Source: an uncultured Oscillospiraceae bacterium (GTDB lineage: Bacteria; Bacillota; Clostridia; Oscillospirales; Oscillospiraceae). Taken from it: 14,325 bases of DNA. The translations under genes were made by a program, and so were the position numbers. The notes beneath the pieces are model-generated. The model worked only from the letters and a program-made list of their open reading frames with translations. It was not told the DNA's origin and did not search any database. Shown here piece by piece: positions 6,931-13,076 of the stretch; within the stretch, counting starts at the first letter, position 1; each line of letters begins with the position of its first letter. The stretch is taken from the NCBI GenBank assembly GCA_934646185.1, contig CAKUEH010000046.1, positions 1 through 14,325 on the forward strand, written 5' to 3'.

Positions 6931-7091
6931 AACTCATTGGACTGATCATCGGCGCGCTCATTCTCTGTGCGGGGATCTACTATCTTGTAAAGGAAAAAGC
7001 GGATCCGGAATCCAGAAAAATCTATACGATCGTAAGCGTCATCGGCGGTGTTATCACGGTCGTATGCGCGCTGCTTCTGATCCTCGCGTAA
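6921..7091 (+). CDS. Small two-helix membrane protein overlapping the P-type ATPase
   Basis: A 56-residue protein with two hydrophobic helices (about residues 3-26 and 38-56) joined by a charged loop, VKEKADPESRKIYT. Its ATG at 6921 lies inside the last codons of the ATPase gene in another frame, with GGAGGAG (6908-6914) 6 nt upstream, so it is translationally coupled and probably made in proportion to the ATPase. It has a single Cys (C16) inside the first helix and no metal-binding motif. I do not recognise the family. Small membrane proteins that stabilise or assist P-type ATPases are known (for example KdpF, and PacL proteins in mycobacteria), and that role is a reasonable but untested guess. 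Confidence 0.75.
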   Translation: MFLKLIGLIIGALILCAGIYYLVKEKADPESRKIYTIVSVIGGVITVVCALLLILA

Positions 7092-7104
7092 TCTGTTATA
7101 AGGG

Positions 7105-7144
7105 AAGACGCTCCGACAGCCGGAAGGCTGCGGAGCGTCTTTTT
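7105..7144. terminator. Terminator between the metal operon and the ABC transporter operon
   Basis: AAGACGCTCCG (7105-7115) pairs perfectly with CGGAGCGTCTT (7131-7141), with an inner CAGCC/GGCTG stem, then T residues to 7144. It ends the + strand operon. Because the convergent ABC ATPase gene stops at 7144, the hairpin probably serves both directions. Confidence 0.85.
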
Positions 7145-7938
7145 CAGGAAAGGAGCATTTTGTCATTTGCCTCGTCGCTGCCGCTGGCGCGGGAGAACAT
7201 GGCGAGAAGATCCGGGACGGTCAGTTTTTTCTTTTCCTCACCGGACACGTCTACGACGACCTGCCCGGCATCCATCATAATGAGACGGTTGCCGTGGGCA
7301 ATGGCGTCTTTCATGTTGTGCGTGATCATGAGGGTCGTCAGGCAATGCTCCTGCACGATGCGGTCGGAAAGATCGAGCACCTTGGCTGCCGTGCGCGGGT
7401 CGAGCGCGGCGGTATGCTCGTCGAGCAGGAGCAGCTTCGGCTGCTGGAGCGCCGCCATGAGGAGCGTCAGTGCCTGACGCTGGCCGCCGGAGAGCAGGCC
7501 GACCTTTGCGGTCATACGATCTTCCAGGCCGAGGTCGAGTGCGTGGAGGCGCTTCTGGTATTCGGCGCGCTCCGCCTTCGTGATGCCCCATTTGAGACCC
7601 CGGTGCTGGCCGCGGCGGGCGGCGAGCGCGAGATTTTCTTCGATCTGCATGGTTGGCGCGGTGCCCATCATGGGATCCTGAAACACACGGCCCAAAAATG
7701 CGGCGCGCTTATGCTCGGGCAGGCCGGTGACATCCGTGCCGTCGATGACGATCTTGCCGCTGTCGATCTGGAACGAACCGGCAATGGCGTTCAGCATGGT
7801 CGACTTCCCTGCCCCGTTGCCGCCGATGACAGTGACAAAATCGCCGTCGTTCAGCGTCAGATTCAGATCGTTCAGCGCGGTCTTGGCGTTGACCGTGCCG
7901 GGATTGAAGGTCTTGCAGACATTGATAAGCTCAAGCAT
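7144..7938 (-). CDS. ABC transporter ATP-binding protein (TrpZ-like)
   Basis: A 264-residue nucleotide-binding subunit that would power the importer formed with the two genes upstream in transcription order. Walker A is GGNGAGKST (39-47), the ABC signature LSGGQ (149-153), Walker B ends in LLLLDEH (catalytic E174) and the H-loop histidine is H207. The start at 7938 has AAGGAGG about 8 nt upstream and lies inside the end of the permease gene (8-bp overlap), so the two are translationally coupled. The family is the ATPase partner of PF04392 binding proteins, predicted in Firmicutes to import aromatic amino acids (TrpXYZ). It is the last gene of its operon. Confidence 0.92.
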   Translation of the reverse strand: MLELINVCKTFNPGTVNAKTALNDLNLTLNDGDFVTVIGGNGAGKSTMLNAIAGSFQIDSGKIVIDGTDVTGLPEHKRAAFLGRVFQDPMMGTAPTMQIEENLALAARRGQHRGLKWGITKAERAEYQKRLHALDLGLEDRMTAKVGLLSGGQRQALTLLMAALQQPKLLLLDEHTAALDPRTAAKVLDLSDRIVQEHCLTTLMITHNMKDAIAHGNRLIMMDAGQVVVDVSGEEKKKLTVPDLLAMFSRASGSDEANDKMLLS

Positions 7939-8860
7939 GGCGCGATTCCTCCTTTTTGGCCTTTCCGTGGAACATCCTGCCCTTCCAATACGGAACGGCG
8001 AGGAAGAGCGCAACGATCAGCGCAGTGATGAGCTTCAGGTCATTCGTGTTCAGGCCAAGCTGCAGCACGATCTGGAGCACAAAGTAATAGATCACGGCGC
8101 CAATGGATACGGCCAGCAGCTTAAGACCGAAGTTCATGAACAGCTTGCCAAAAATGACCTCGCCGATGATGACGGCAGCCAGACCGATGACGATCGCGCC
8201 GCGGCCCATGTTGACATCGGACGCGCCCTGAAACTGCGCGAGCAGCGCGCCGGAGAGCGCGACAAGGCCATTTGAGAGCATGAGGCCGAACACGACGTTC
8301 GCATTCGTATTGATGCCCTGCGCACGGGCCATGTTCTGATTCGCGCCGGTGGCGCGGATGGCGCAGCCGCGCTCCGTGCCGAAGAACCAGTACAGAAGCG
8401 CGATCACGGCGAACGTGAACAAAAGCAGGACGGGCAGCGGGTTTTTCAGACTCAGGTCGCGCACGAAGCGCTGTGAGACCATCAGCGGGTATTTATCCAC
8501 GCCGACAGCCTGATTGGCCTTGCTGTCCATGATGCGAAGATTGATGGAGTAAAGCGCAAGCTGCGTCAGAATGCCGGACAGGATCGCGGGAATGCCGCAT
8601 TTGGTATGGAACATCCCCGTCACAAAGCCGGCCAGCATGCCGCAGGCAAACGCGCACAGCAGCGCCAGCCACGGGTTCACACCGGCGCGGATGAGCATGA
8701 CGGCCACCGCGCCGCCGGTGGCGATGGAGCCGTCGACGGTCAGGTCGGCCACGTCAAGGATGCGGAAGGTAATGTAGACGCCGATGGCCATCAGGCCCCA
8801 GATAAGGCCCTGCGCCGCCGCGCCGGGCAGCGAATTGAAAAGCGCGGAAAGGAAGCTCAT
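7931..8860 (-). CDS. ABC transporter permease (TrpY-like, branched-chain permease fold)
   Basis: A 309-residue membrane protein, largely hydrophobic, with about eight to nine predicted helices and motifs of the BPD_transp_2 superfamily (GLIWGLMAIGVYITFRILDV near the N-terminus, LTVDGSIATGGAVA, and ALSGALLAQFQG near the middle). It forms the membrane channel of the importer. Two ATGs are adjacent; the one at 8860 is chosen because AAGGAG (8868-8873) lies 7 nt from it, while the ATG at 8866 is only 1 nt away. It is separated by 130 bp of structured RNA from the binding-protein gene and overlaps the ATPase gene by 8 bp. Confidence 0.9.
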   Translation of the reverse strand: MSFLSALFNSLPGAAAQGLIWGLMAIGVYITFRILDVADLTVDGSIATGGAVAVMLIRAGVNPWLALLCAFACGMLAGFVTGMFHTKCGIPAILSGILTQLALYSINLRIMDSKANQAVGVDKYPLMVSQRFVRDLSLKNPLPVLLLFTFAVIALLYWFFGTERGCAIRATGANQNMARAQGINTNANVVFGLMLSNGLVALSGALLAQFQGASDVNMGRGAIVIGLAAVIIGEVIFGKLFMNFGLKLLAVSIGAVIYYFVLQIVLQLGLNTNDLKLITALIVALFLAVPYWKGRMFHGKAKKEESRHA

Positions 8861-8884
8861 ATTCATTCTCCTTCTTGGTCTGCG

Positions 8885-8984
8885 CCTGCAATCGACCGGC
8901 AAAGAGATCCGGTTATCGGCCGATTGCAGGGGCAAACAGTTTTCGTGCGGCTGCCGGTCATGGGCAAAGCCCATGGCCGGCAGA
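8885..8984 (-). other. Two stem-loops between the binding-protein and permease genes
   Basis: CCTGCAATCG (8885-8894) pairs with CGATTGCAGG (8921-8930), extended inside by ACCGG/CCGGT. A second stem pairs 8952-8966 with 8970-8984 around a 3-nt loop (15 bp, one imperfect pair). Neither is followed by a T run on the - strand. They probably protect the 3' end of the binding-protein mRNA or reduce downstream expression, so that the binding protein is made in excess. Confidence 0.6.
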
Positions 8985-8990
8985 CTGCTG

Positions 8991-10031
8991 TCAGCCTTCG
9001 ATTGCCTCGTAGCCGTCCAGCGGGGTGATACCGAGCTGGTCGCAGATGGAGGCGTTGTACTTCGGAGTCGCGTCGGTGTATTCGACGGGCATTTCGGAGA
9101 TATCGGCCTCGCCCTTGAGGATCTTCGCGGCCATCTTGCCGGTGGTCACGCCGAGATCATAGTAGCTGATGGACAGCGTCGCGACGCCGCAGCCGCGGCA
9201 GATGCCCTCTTCGCCGCAGATGGCGGGAACATCGGCGGGGATCAGGACGTTTGCGATCGCCTCCGTGTTGGAAGCGGCAGTGTTATCGGTCGGGATGTAG
9301 ACGACATCGGAGAAATCAGCGGCCTTCTGGGTGACAGAGGAAACGTCGTTGCTGTCGGTGAAGGCGAATTCCTCGCAGGTCACGCCCTGGGCTTCGAGCG
9401 CCTTGCGCACCTCGTCGATCTGATAGCGGGAGTTCGGCTCGGCGGAGCAGAACAGCAGGCCGACGTTCTTCGTCTCGGGGAACCAGTCGAGGATCATCTG
9501 CGCCTGCTTCTGCAGGTCGGCCAGATCGGACGTGCCGGAAACGTTGCCGCCGACAGTGCCGTTAAAATCATCAAGGTCAAGCGCAACGCCGTAGGCCGTG
9601 ATGGACGTGCCGAGGATGGGAATATCAGCCGTAGCGGAAACGGCAGCGGTCAGGGCCGGAGTCGCATTGGCCATGATGAGGTCAACACCTCTGGAGACGA
9701 AGCCGTTGACGATGGTACCGCAGTTGACGGAATCGCCGGAGGCGTTCTGCACGTCGATCGTGACAGCGTCGCCGAGCTCCTCGGTCAGCGCGTCGACAAA
9801 GCCCTGCGTCGCGGCGTCCAGCGCCTCGTGCTGCACGAGCTGGCAGACGCCGACGGTGTAGGTCTTGCCCTCAGCGGCGGGCGTTTCTTCGGCGGATGCA
9901 GGCGTCTCGGACGCGGGTGTCTCGGTCGTAGCAGTGGATGCTGCCGGCGTATCGGCGGCAGGCGTGGAGGCGCAGGCGGCGAGGCTCAGGACCATCACGA
10001 GCGCCAGAAGCATTGCAAGAATCTTTTTCAT
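8991..10031 (-). CDS. ABC transporter substrate-binding lipoprotein (TrpX-like, PF04392)
   Basis: A 346-residue exported lipoprotein. The N-terminus MKKILAMLLALVMVLSLAAC is a type II signal peptide with lipobox LAAC (C20). A Thr/Pro/Ala/Glu-rich linker (about 21-55) is followed by an ABC_sub_bind domain starting TYTVGVCQLVQHEALD and containing VDLIMANATPA, NVGLLFCSAEPNS and VVYIPTDNT. It would capture a small substrate, probably an aromatic amino acid in this family, and deliver it to the permease. The start has AAGGAG (10041-10046) 9 nt upstream. No good promoter lies between the terminator at 10070-10110 and this start, so expression must depend on reading through that terminator from the promoter at 10300-10328. 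Confidence 0.92.
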   Translation of the reverse strand: MKKILAMLLALVMVLSLAACASTPAADTPAASTATTETPASETPASAEETPAAEGKTYTVGVCQLVQHEALDAATQGFVDALTEELGDAVTIDVQNASGDSVNCGTIVNGFVSRGVDLIMANATPALTAAVSATADIPILGTSITAYGVALDLDDFNGTVGGNVSGTSDLADLQKQAQMILDWFPETKNVGLLFCSAEPNSRYQIDEVRKALEAQGVTCEEFAFTDSNDVSSVTQKAADFSDVVYIPTDNTAASNTEAIANVLIPADVPAICGEEGICRGCGVATLSISYYDLGVTTGKMAAKILKGEADISEMPVEYTDATPKYNASICDQLGITPLDGYEAIEG

Positions 10032-10069
10032 GATAAATTGCTCCTTTTTCTGATTACAGTTGAATTTTT

Positions 10070-10110
10070 AAAACAAAAAGGAGGCTCTGTCCGCGGAACA
10101 GAGCCTCCTT
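10070..10110 (-). terminator. Strong intrinsic terminator in the transporter leader (attenuator)
   Basis: On the - strand, 13 perfect base pairs (10098-10110 with 10078-10090) close a 7-nt loop and run directly into TTTTTGTTTT. It stands between the leader peptide gene and the binding-protein gene, with no promoter after it, so it must be regulated or leaky. Confidence 0.9.
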
Positions 10111-10135
10111 CTTACTTACGAAGAAAACACCGGTC

Positions 10136-10252
10136 TTATACGGACAGCTTCTCATTTTGGGTACGGTAATACAGGCCCGCAAACATCTCGCGGGCCATGG
10201 TAAAGCGGAAGCTCATATTCATGAAGGCATCATTAGAACGGATCTGCGTCAT
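10136..10252 (-). CDS. 38-codon leader peptide with adjacent Tyr codons
   Basis: A short gene starting ATG at 10252 with AAGGGAG (10259-10265) 6 nt upstream, and ending TAA at 10136-10138. The peptide is aromatic-rich: four Phe in the first 24 residues and a Tyr-Tyr pair at residues 28-29 (codons 10166-10171), with no Trp. It lies between a strong promoter and the strong terminator in front of the transporter genes. A perfect 7-bp hairpin (10174-10180 with 10190-10196) ends two bases before the Tyr codons. Its last codons (10141-10147) are complementary to the 3' arm of the terminator. The most attractive role is a regulatory leader that senses Tyr-tRNA by ribosome stalling. It could instead be an independent small protein; I do not recognise a family. 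Confidence 0.65.
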   Translation of the reverse strand: MTQIRSNDAFMNMSFRFTMAREMFAGLYYRTQNEKLSV

Positions 10253-10299
10253 GGTAAGCTCCCTTCTGCCGTACTGTCGGCGTCCTTTTTATGTTTGCT

Positions 10300-10328
10300 A
10301 CTATACCGCTTTAAATGCGCAAAGTCAA
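10300..10328 (-). promoter_or_regulatory. Promoter of the leader peptide and ABC transporter operon
   Basis: On the - strand TTGACT (10323-10328) and TATAGT (10300-10305) are separated by 17 bp. Transcription should start near 10293, giving a leader of about 260 nt before the binding-protein gene. Confidence 0.8.
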
Positions 10329-10377
10329 CTGTGAAAGCGACAAAATACAGCGGCGTTTTTAAATTTGCTTTGTGCAT

Positions 10378-10401
10378 ACCGCCCGGAGTGCTCCGGGTGG
10401 T
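10378..10401 (-). terminator. Hairpin after tyrS
   Basis: Bases 10378-10387 pair with 10392-10401 (10 bp, one G-U) around a 4-nt loop, 12 nt past the tyrS stop. The - strand sequence after it is A-rich with few T, so it may be a weak terminator or an mRNA 3'-end structure. Confidence 0.5.
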
Positions 10402-10412
10402 TGACATAATTT

Positions 10413-11639
10413 TTATTTTGCAACGGCCTTGTGGAAGACCTTTTTGCCCTTGCGGATGACCGCGCCCTCGCCTGTAAAGGCAGACTTTTCAAACGTAGTG
10501 GCAAAATCCGTGATCTTCTCATCGTTGACGCTGATGCCGCCCTGCTGCACGAGACGGCGGCCCTCACCCTTGGATGCGGCAAGGCCGCACTTGACGAGCA
10601 GCGTCAGCGTGTCGATCCTGCCATCGGTGAAATCATCGTCCGTCAGCTCGGTCGACGGCATATGCTCGCTGCTGCCGCTACCGCCGAAGAGGGCCTTGGC
10701 GCTGGCCTCGGCCTTCTTGGCCTCTTCCTCGCCGTGTACCATCTGCGTCAGCTCGAACGCCAGGACTTCCTTCGCCTTGTTCAGCTGGCTGCCCTCCCAC
10801 TTGTCCATCTCGTCGATCTGCTCAAGCGGCAGGAAGGTCAGCATGCGGATGCACTTCATGACGTCGGCATCGTCGACGTTGCGCCAGTACTGATAGAATT
10901 CGAAGGGGCTGGTCTTGTTCGGGTCGAGCCAGACGGCGTTGCCCGCGGTCTTGCCCATCTTTTTGCCCTGCGAGTCGGTCAGAAGCGTAATGGTCATGGC
11001 GTGCGCGTCCTTGCCGAGCTTGCGGCGGATGAGCTCCGTGCCGCCGAGCATGTTCGACCACTGGTCGTCGCCGCCGAACTGCATATTGCAGTCGTAGTGC
11101 TGGAACAGGTAGTAGAAATCGTAGGACTGCATGATCATGTAGTTGAATTCAAAGAAGCTCAGGCCCTTTTCCATACGCTGCTTGTAGCACTCGGCGCGGA
11201 GCATATTATTGACGGAGAAGCATGCGCCGACCTCGCGCAGAAGCTCGATATAGTTGAGGTTCAGCAGCCAGTCGGCGTTATTGACCATGATGGCCTTGCC
11301 CGGCCCGAATTCAATGAAGCGCTCCATCTGACGCTTGAAGCACTCGGCGTTGTGGTCGATATCCTCCTTGGTCAGCATCTTGCGCATGTCGGTGCGGCCG
11401 GACGGGTCGCCGATCATGGTCGTGCCGCCGCCGATGAGCGCAACGGGCTGGTTGCCCGCCATCTGCAGACGCTTCATGAGCGTCAGCGCCATAAAATGGC
11501 CCGCGGTCAGGGAATCCGCCGTGCAGTCGAAGCCAATATAGAATTTGGCCTTGCCCGCGTTGACCATTTCGCGGATCTCCGGCTCGTTCGTAACCTGCTT
11601 GACAAGCCCTCTGGCCTGCAGCTCTTCATAAATACCCAT
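10413..11639 (-). CDS. tyrS: Tyrosyl-tRNA synthetase
   Basis: A 408-residue class I aminoacyl-tRNA synthetase that charges tRNA-Tyr. The opening of the Rossmann fold reads YIGFDCTADSLTAGHFM; TAGH (45-48) stands in the HIGH motif position. KMGKT (227-231) is the second signature and matches the KFGKS-type loop of bacterial TyrRS. The region IGGGTTMIGDPSGR and the substrate segment QFGGDDQWSNM are typical of TyrRS. The C-terminal 65 residues form an S4 RNA-binding domain (LVKCGLAASKGEGRRLVQQGG). The ATG at 11639 has AAGGAG 8 nt upstream; in-frame codons further upstream have no such site. It is the last gene downstream of the UAC T-box at 12767-13041. Confidence 0.97.
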   Translation of the reverse strand: MGIYEELQARGLVKQVTNEPEIREMVNAGKAKFYIGFDCTADSLTAGHFMALTLMKRLQMAGNQPVALIGGGTTMIGDPSGRTDMRKMLTKEDIDHNAECFKRQMERFIEFGPGKAIMVNNADWLLNLNYIELLREVGACFSVNNMLRAECYKQRMEKGLSFFEFNYMIMQSYDFYYLFQHYDCNMQFGGDDQWSNMLGGTELIRRKLGKDAHAMTITLLTDSQGKKMGKTAGNAVWLDPNKTSPFEFYQYWRNVDDADVMKCIRMLTFLPLEQIDEMDKWEGSQLNKAKEVLAFELTQMVHGEEEAKKAEASAKALFGGSGSSEHMPSTELTDDDFTDGRIDTLTLLVKCGLAASKGEGRRLVQQGGISVNDEKITDFATTFEKSAFTGEGAVIRKGKKVFHKAVAK

Positions 11640-11678
11640 TGTGATTTCTCCTTCTATATTTGAAAAAATTTTTATCAA

Positions 11679-12191
11679 TTATCGGATGACGTTTCCGGCG
11701 GTGTCCAGAAAATCGCCGCCTGTCGTGCCGAACTGCGGTGAATATACAAAGATATACGGAATATCGTCAGCCGAAAACTCCGTTTTCTCTTCACCGTAGG
11801 AGGTATGATACACGATCGCCCCGCAGTTGGGATCGTTGACGAGATACACATCGCGCGCATTCCAAACAACGTGAACGATATCCCGCGTGTATGCGCTGGG
11901 CTTGTATATCTTTTTCACCCAATAGCTGCCGTTATTCAGCACACGGCAATCCACGGCCCGATACAGCGTCATGTCCTGATCCTGTATGATAAACCAGAGC
12001 AGCACATGATCATCCGCCGTATATTCGCCGGCGCAGGTTCGGACAGCGTCCTGCGGGAGATCAAGCTCCTTCCGGAGCCGCTCCCCCACTGCCTCCTGTG
12101 TTTTGGCTATGGGCAGATCTGATATCACGATCACGGCTGCGGCTATTACTAAAATGGCAAGTATCAGCAGGATCTTGTGTGATTTTTTCAT
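11679..12191 (-). CDS. Membrane-anchored protein of unknown function
   Basis: A 170-residue protein with an N-terminal hydrophobic helix (about residues 7-24, LLILAILVIAAAVIVI) after KKSHK, so it is probably anchored in the membrane with the rest outside. The outer part is a mixed alpha/beta domain with WFIIQDQDMTLYRAVDCRVL and DVYLVNDPNCGAIVYHTSYG; I recognise no family. Two Cys in the domain could form a disulfide. The start at 12191 is chosen for GGAGG 5 nt upstream; longer starts would translate the palindromic repeat. It lies 39 bp before tyrS and is probably cotranscribed with it. Confidence 0.75.
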   Translation of the reverse strand: MKKSHKILLILAILVIAAAVIVISDLPIAKTQEAVGERLRKELDLPQDAVRTCAGEYTADDHVLLWFIIQDQDMTLYRAVDCRVLNNGSYWVKKIYKPSAYTRDIVHVVWNARDVYLVNDPNCGAIVYHTSYGEEKTEFSADDIPYIFVYSPQFGTTGGDFLDTAGNVIR

Positions 12192-12225
12192 AGCTTCCTC
12201 CATGCAGTGCATCAGGCAAGTCTCA

Positions 12226-12445
12226 TCCAAGCCTCCCCTTGTCGTGCCCCGCACGATAAGGGGAGGTGGCATTTTCGAAGAAAATGACGGAGGGGATATG
12301 CCGCAGATTTTAGAATGCTCCAAAATATGTTACGTTCGAAACCCCTCAGGCCCTTCGGGCCAGCGTCCCTACCCCCTTTGGCCCTTCAGGCCATTTCCCC
12401 CTGATAGGGGGAATCGGCCCCTTGTGCCCAAGGGGAGCCTTTGGA
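12226..12445. repeat. MITE-like palindromic intergenic repeat
   Basis: A 220-bp, GC-rich element with imperfect inverted ends: TCCAAGCCTCCCCTTG at the left and CAAGGGGAGCCTTTGGA at the right. It contains several nested palindromes: CCTCCCCTT/AAGGGGAGG (12232-12266), CATTTTC/GAAAATG (about 12270-12286), GGCCC-TTC-GGGCC, and CCCCCTGATAGGGGG. Repeats of this style are scattered in gut Clostridia genomes. It encodes nothing and begins 4 bp after the zinc-ribbon stop. No obvious target-site duplication is seen. Confidence 0.65.
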
Positions 12446-12448
12446 GAC

Positions 12449-12748
12449 TTACAATTCCATCAGCCGTCTGCCGCAGTGGGGGCAGACGGCGTCGTCCATG
12501 TCGTGCATGTCGCCGCAGTAGGGGCAGGCGACCTGCTGGATCCCGCTCGATTCCGGCGCTTCGGCGTTGCCGAGCAGATAGAATTCGAGCTTTTTGCAGC
12601 GCTCACAGCACTCGACATCCACGTCCAGCGCACCGGACAGGATCTGATCCCAATGGCCGAACAGCATGCTGAATTTTCCCTTTTGCAGCTCCATTTTGCC
12701 GAGGCTCTGCATTTTACCGCCGCAGGCGGAACAGGTTTTCTGACGCAT
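12449..12748 (-). CDS. Zinc-ribbon protein downstream of the tyrosine T-box
   Basis: A 99-residue soluble protein with four CxxC knuckles: C6/C9, C48/C51, C75/C78 and C89/C92. The last two (CPYC and CPHC) form a compact C-terminal zinc ribbon; the first two could form another around the middle region, which contains MLFGHWDQILSG. Function is unknown; such proteins often act as small nucleic-acid or protein adaptors. The ATG at 12748 has AAAGGAG 6 nt upstream and follows the T-box terminator by 18 bp, so it is the first gene controlled by the T-box. The frame is open much further upstream, but that part is T-box RNA. Confidence 0.8.
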   Translation of the reverse strand: MRQKTCSACGGKMQSLGKMELQKGKFSMLFGHWDQILSGALDVDVECCERCKKLEFYLLGNAEAPESSGIQQVACPYCGDMHDMDDAVCPHCGRRLMEL

Positions 12749-12766
12749 AAAACGCTCCTTTCCGTC

Positions 12767-12799
12767 AAAAACGCCCTCTGCTCTTGCGAGCAGAGGGCG
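12767..12799 (-). terminator. T-box terminator
   Basis: Twelve perfect base pairs (12788-12799 with 12772-12783) around a TTGC-type loop, then five T on the - strand (12767-12771). It competes with the antiterminator that contains the T-box sequence at 12806-12818. Confidence 0.92.
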
Positions 12800-13041
12800 A
12801 ACGATCGCGGTACCACCTCTGGTTTGCCGGTTCCTTGCGGAAGCGGCCTTACGGAGCGCAGACACGCCCCTGCGCGATAACGGGCGCACCCGACACACCC
12901 CTACTGCGCGGCAAACGCGTTTCAGAGGGCAGCTCCGGGATGTATTCGCCTGACGCCGTCTGCTTTCTTGCACCGACCGAAAGCTCTCTGAAGACGGGAC
13001 TGACAGGGTACTTCTTCCCTTCGTCACTGTGATCTTATTAC
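12767..13041 (-). ncRNA. Tyrosine T-box riboswitch (UAC specifier)
   Basis: The - strand carries the diagnostic AGGTGGTACCGCG (12806-12818) ahead of a strong terminator. Stem I features are visible: AGTGA near the 5' base, the distal AGAGAGC and GGTGCAAG segments (about 12966-12990), and the specifier context GCGAATACATCCCGGAG, where UAC (12942-12944, read on the - strand) decodes tyrosine. The stem III-type CCGTTATC also occurs (about 12876-12883). Uncharged tRNA-Tyr should bind and stop the terminator forming, switching on the zinc-ribbon gene, the membrane protein and tyrS. Confidence 0.92.
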
Positions 13042-13047
13042 AAATGC

Positions 13048-13076
13048 AGTATACCGTATTTTTCCCGGTTTGTCAA
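13048..13076 (-). promoter_or_regulatory. Promoter of the T-box operon
   Basis: On the - strand TTGACA (13071-13076) and TATACT (13048-13053) are 17 bp apart, directly after the end of the SLH gene. Transcription should start near 13041. Confidence 0.9.

Noticed and set aside
8784..10169. Long + strand open frame opposite the binding-protein and permease genes
   Set aside because: Its product is Arg/Gly/Asp-rich low-complexity sequence and it is antisense to genes with clear motifs, signal peptide and ribosome sites. It is a GC-rich shadow frame.
10431..11663. 410-codon + strand open frame opposite tyrS
   Set aside because: It mirrors tyrS codon structure and has no family features; tyrS is certain on the other strand.
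12192..12323. N-terminal extension of the membrane-anchored protein
   Set aside because: It translates the palindromic repeat and has no ribosome site; a good site supports 12191.
12749..13027. N-terminal extension of the zinc-ribbon protein
   Set aside because: This stretch is the T-box leader RNA; the ribosome site and family-like start are at 12748.
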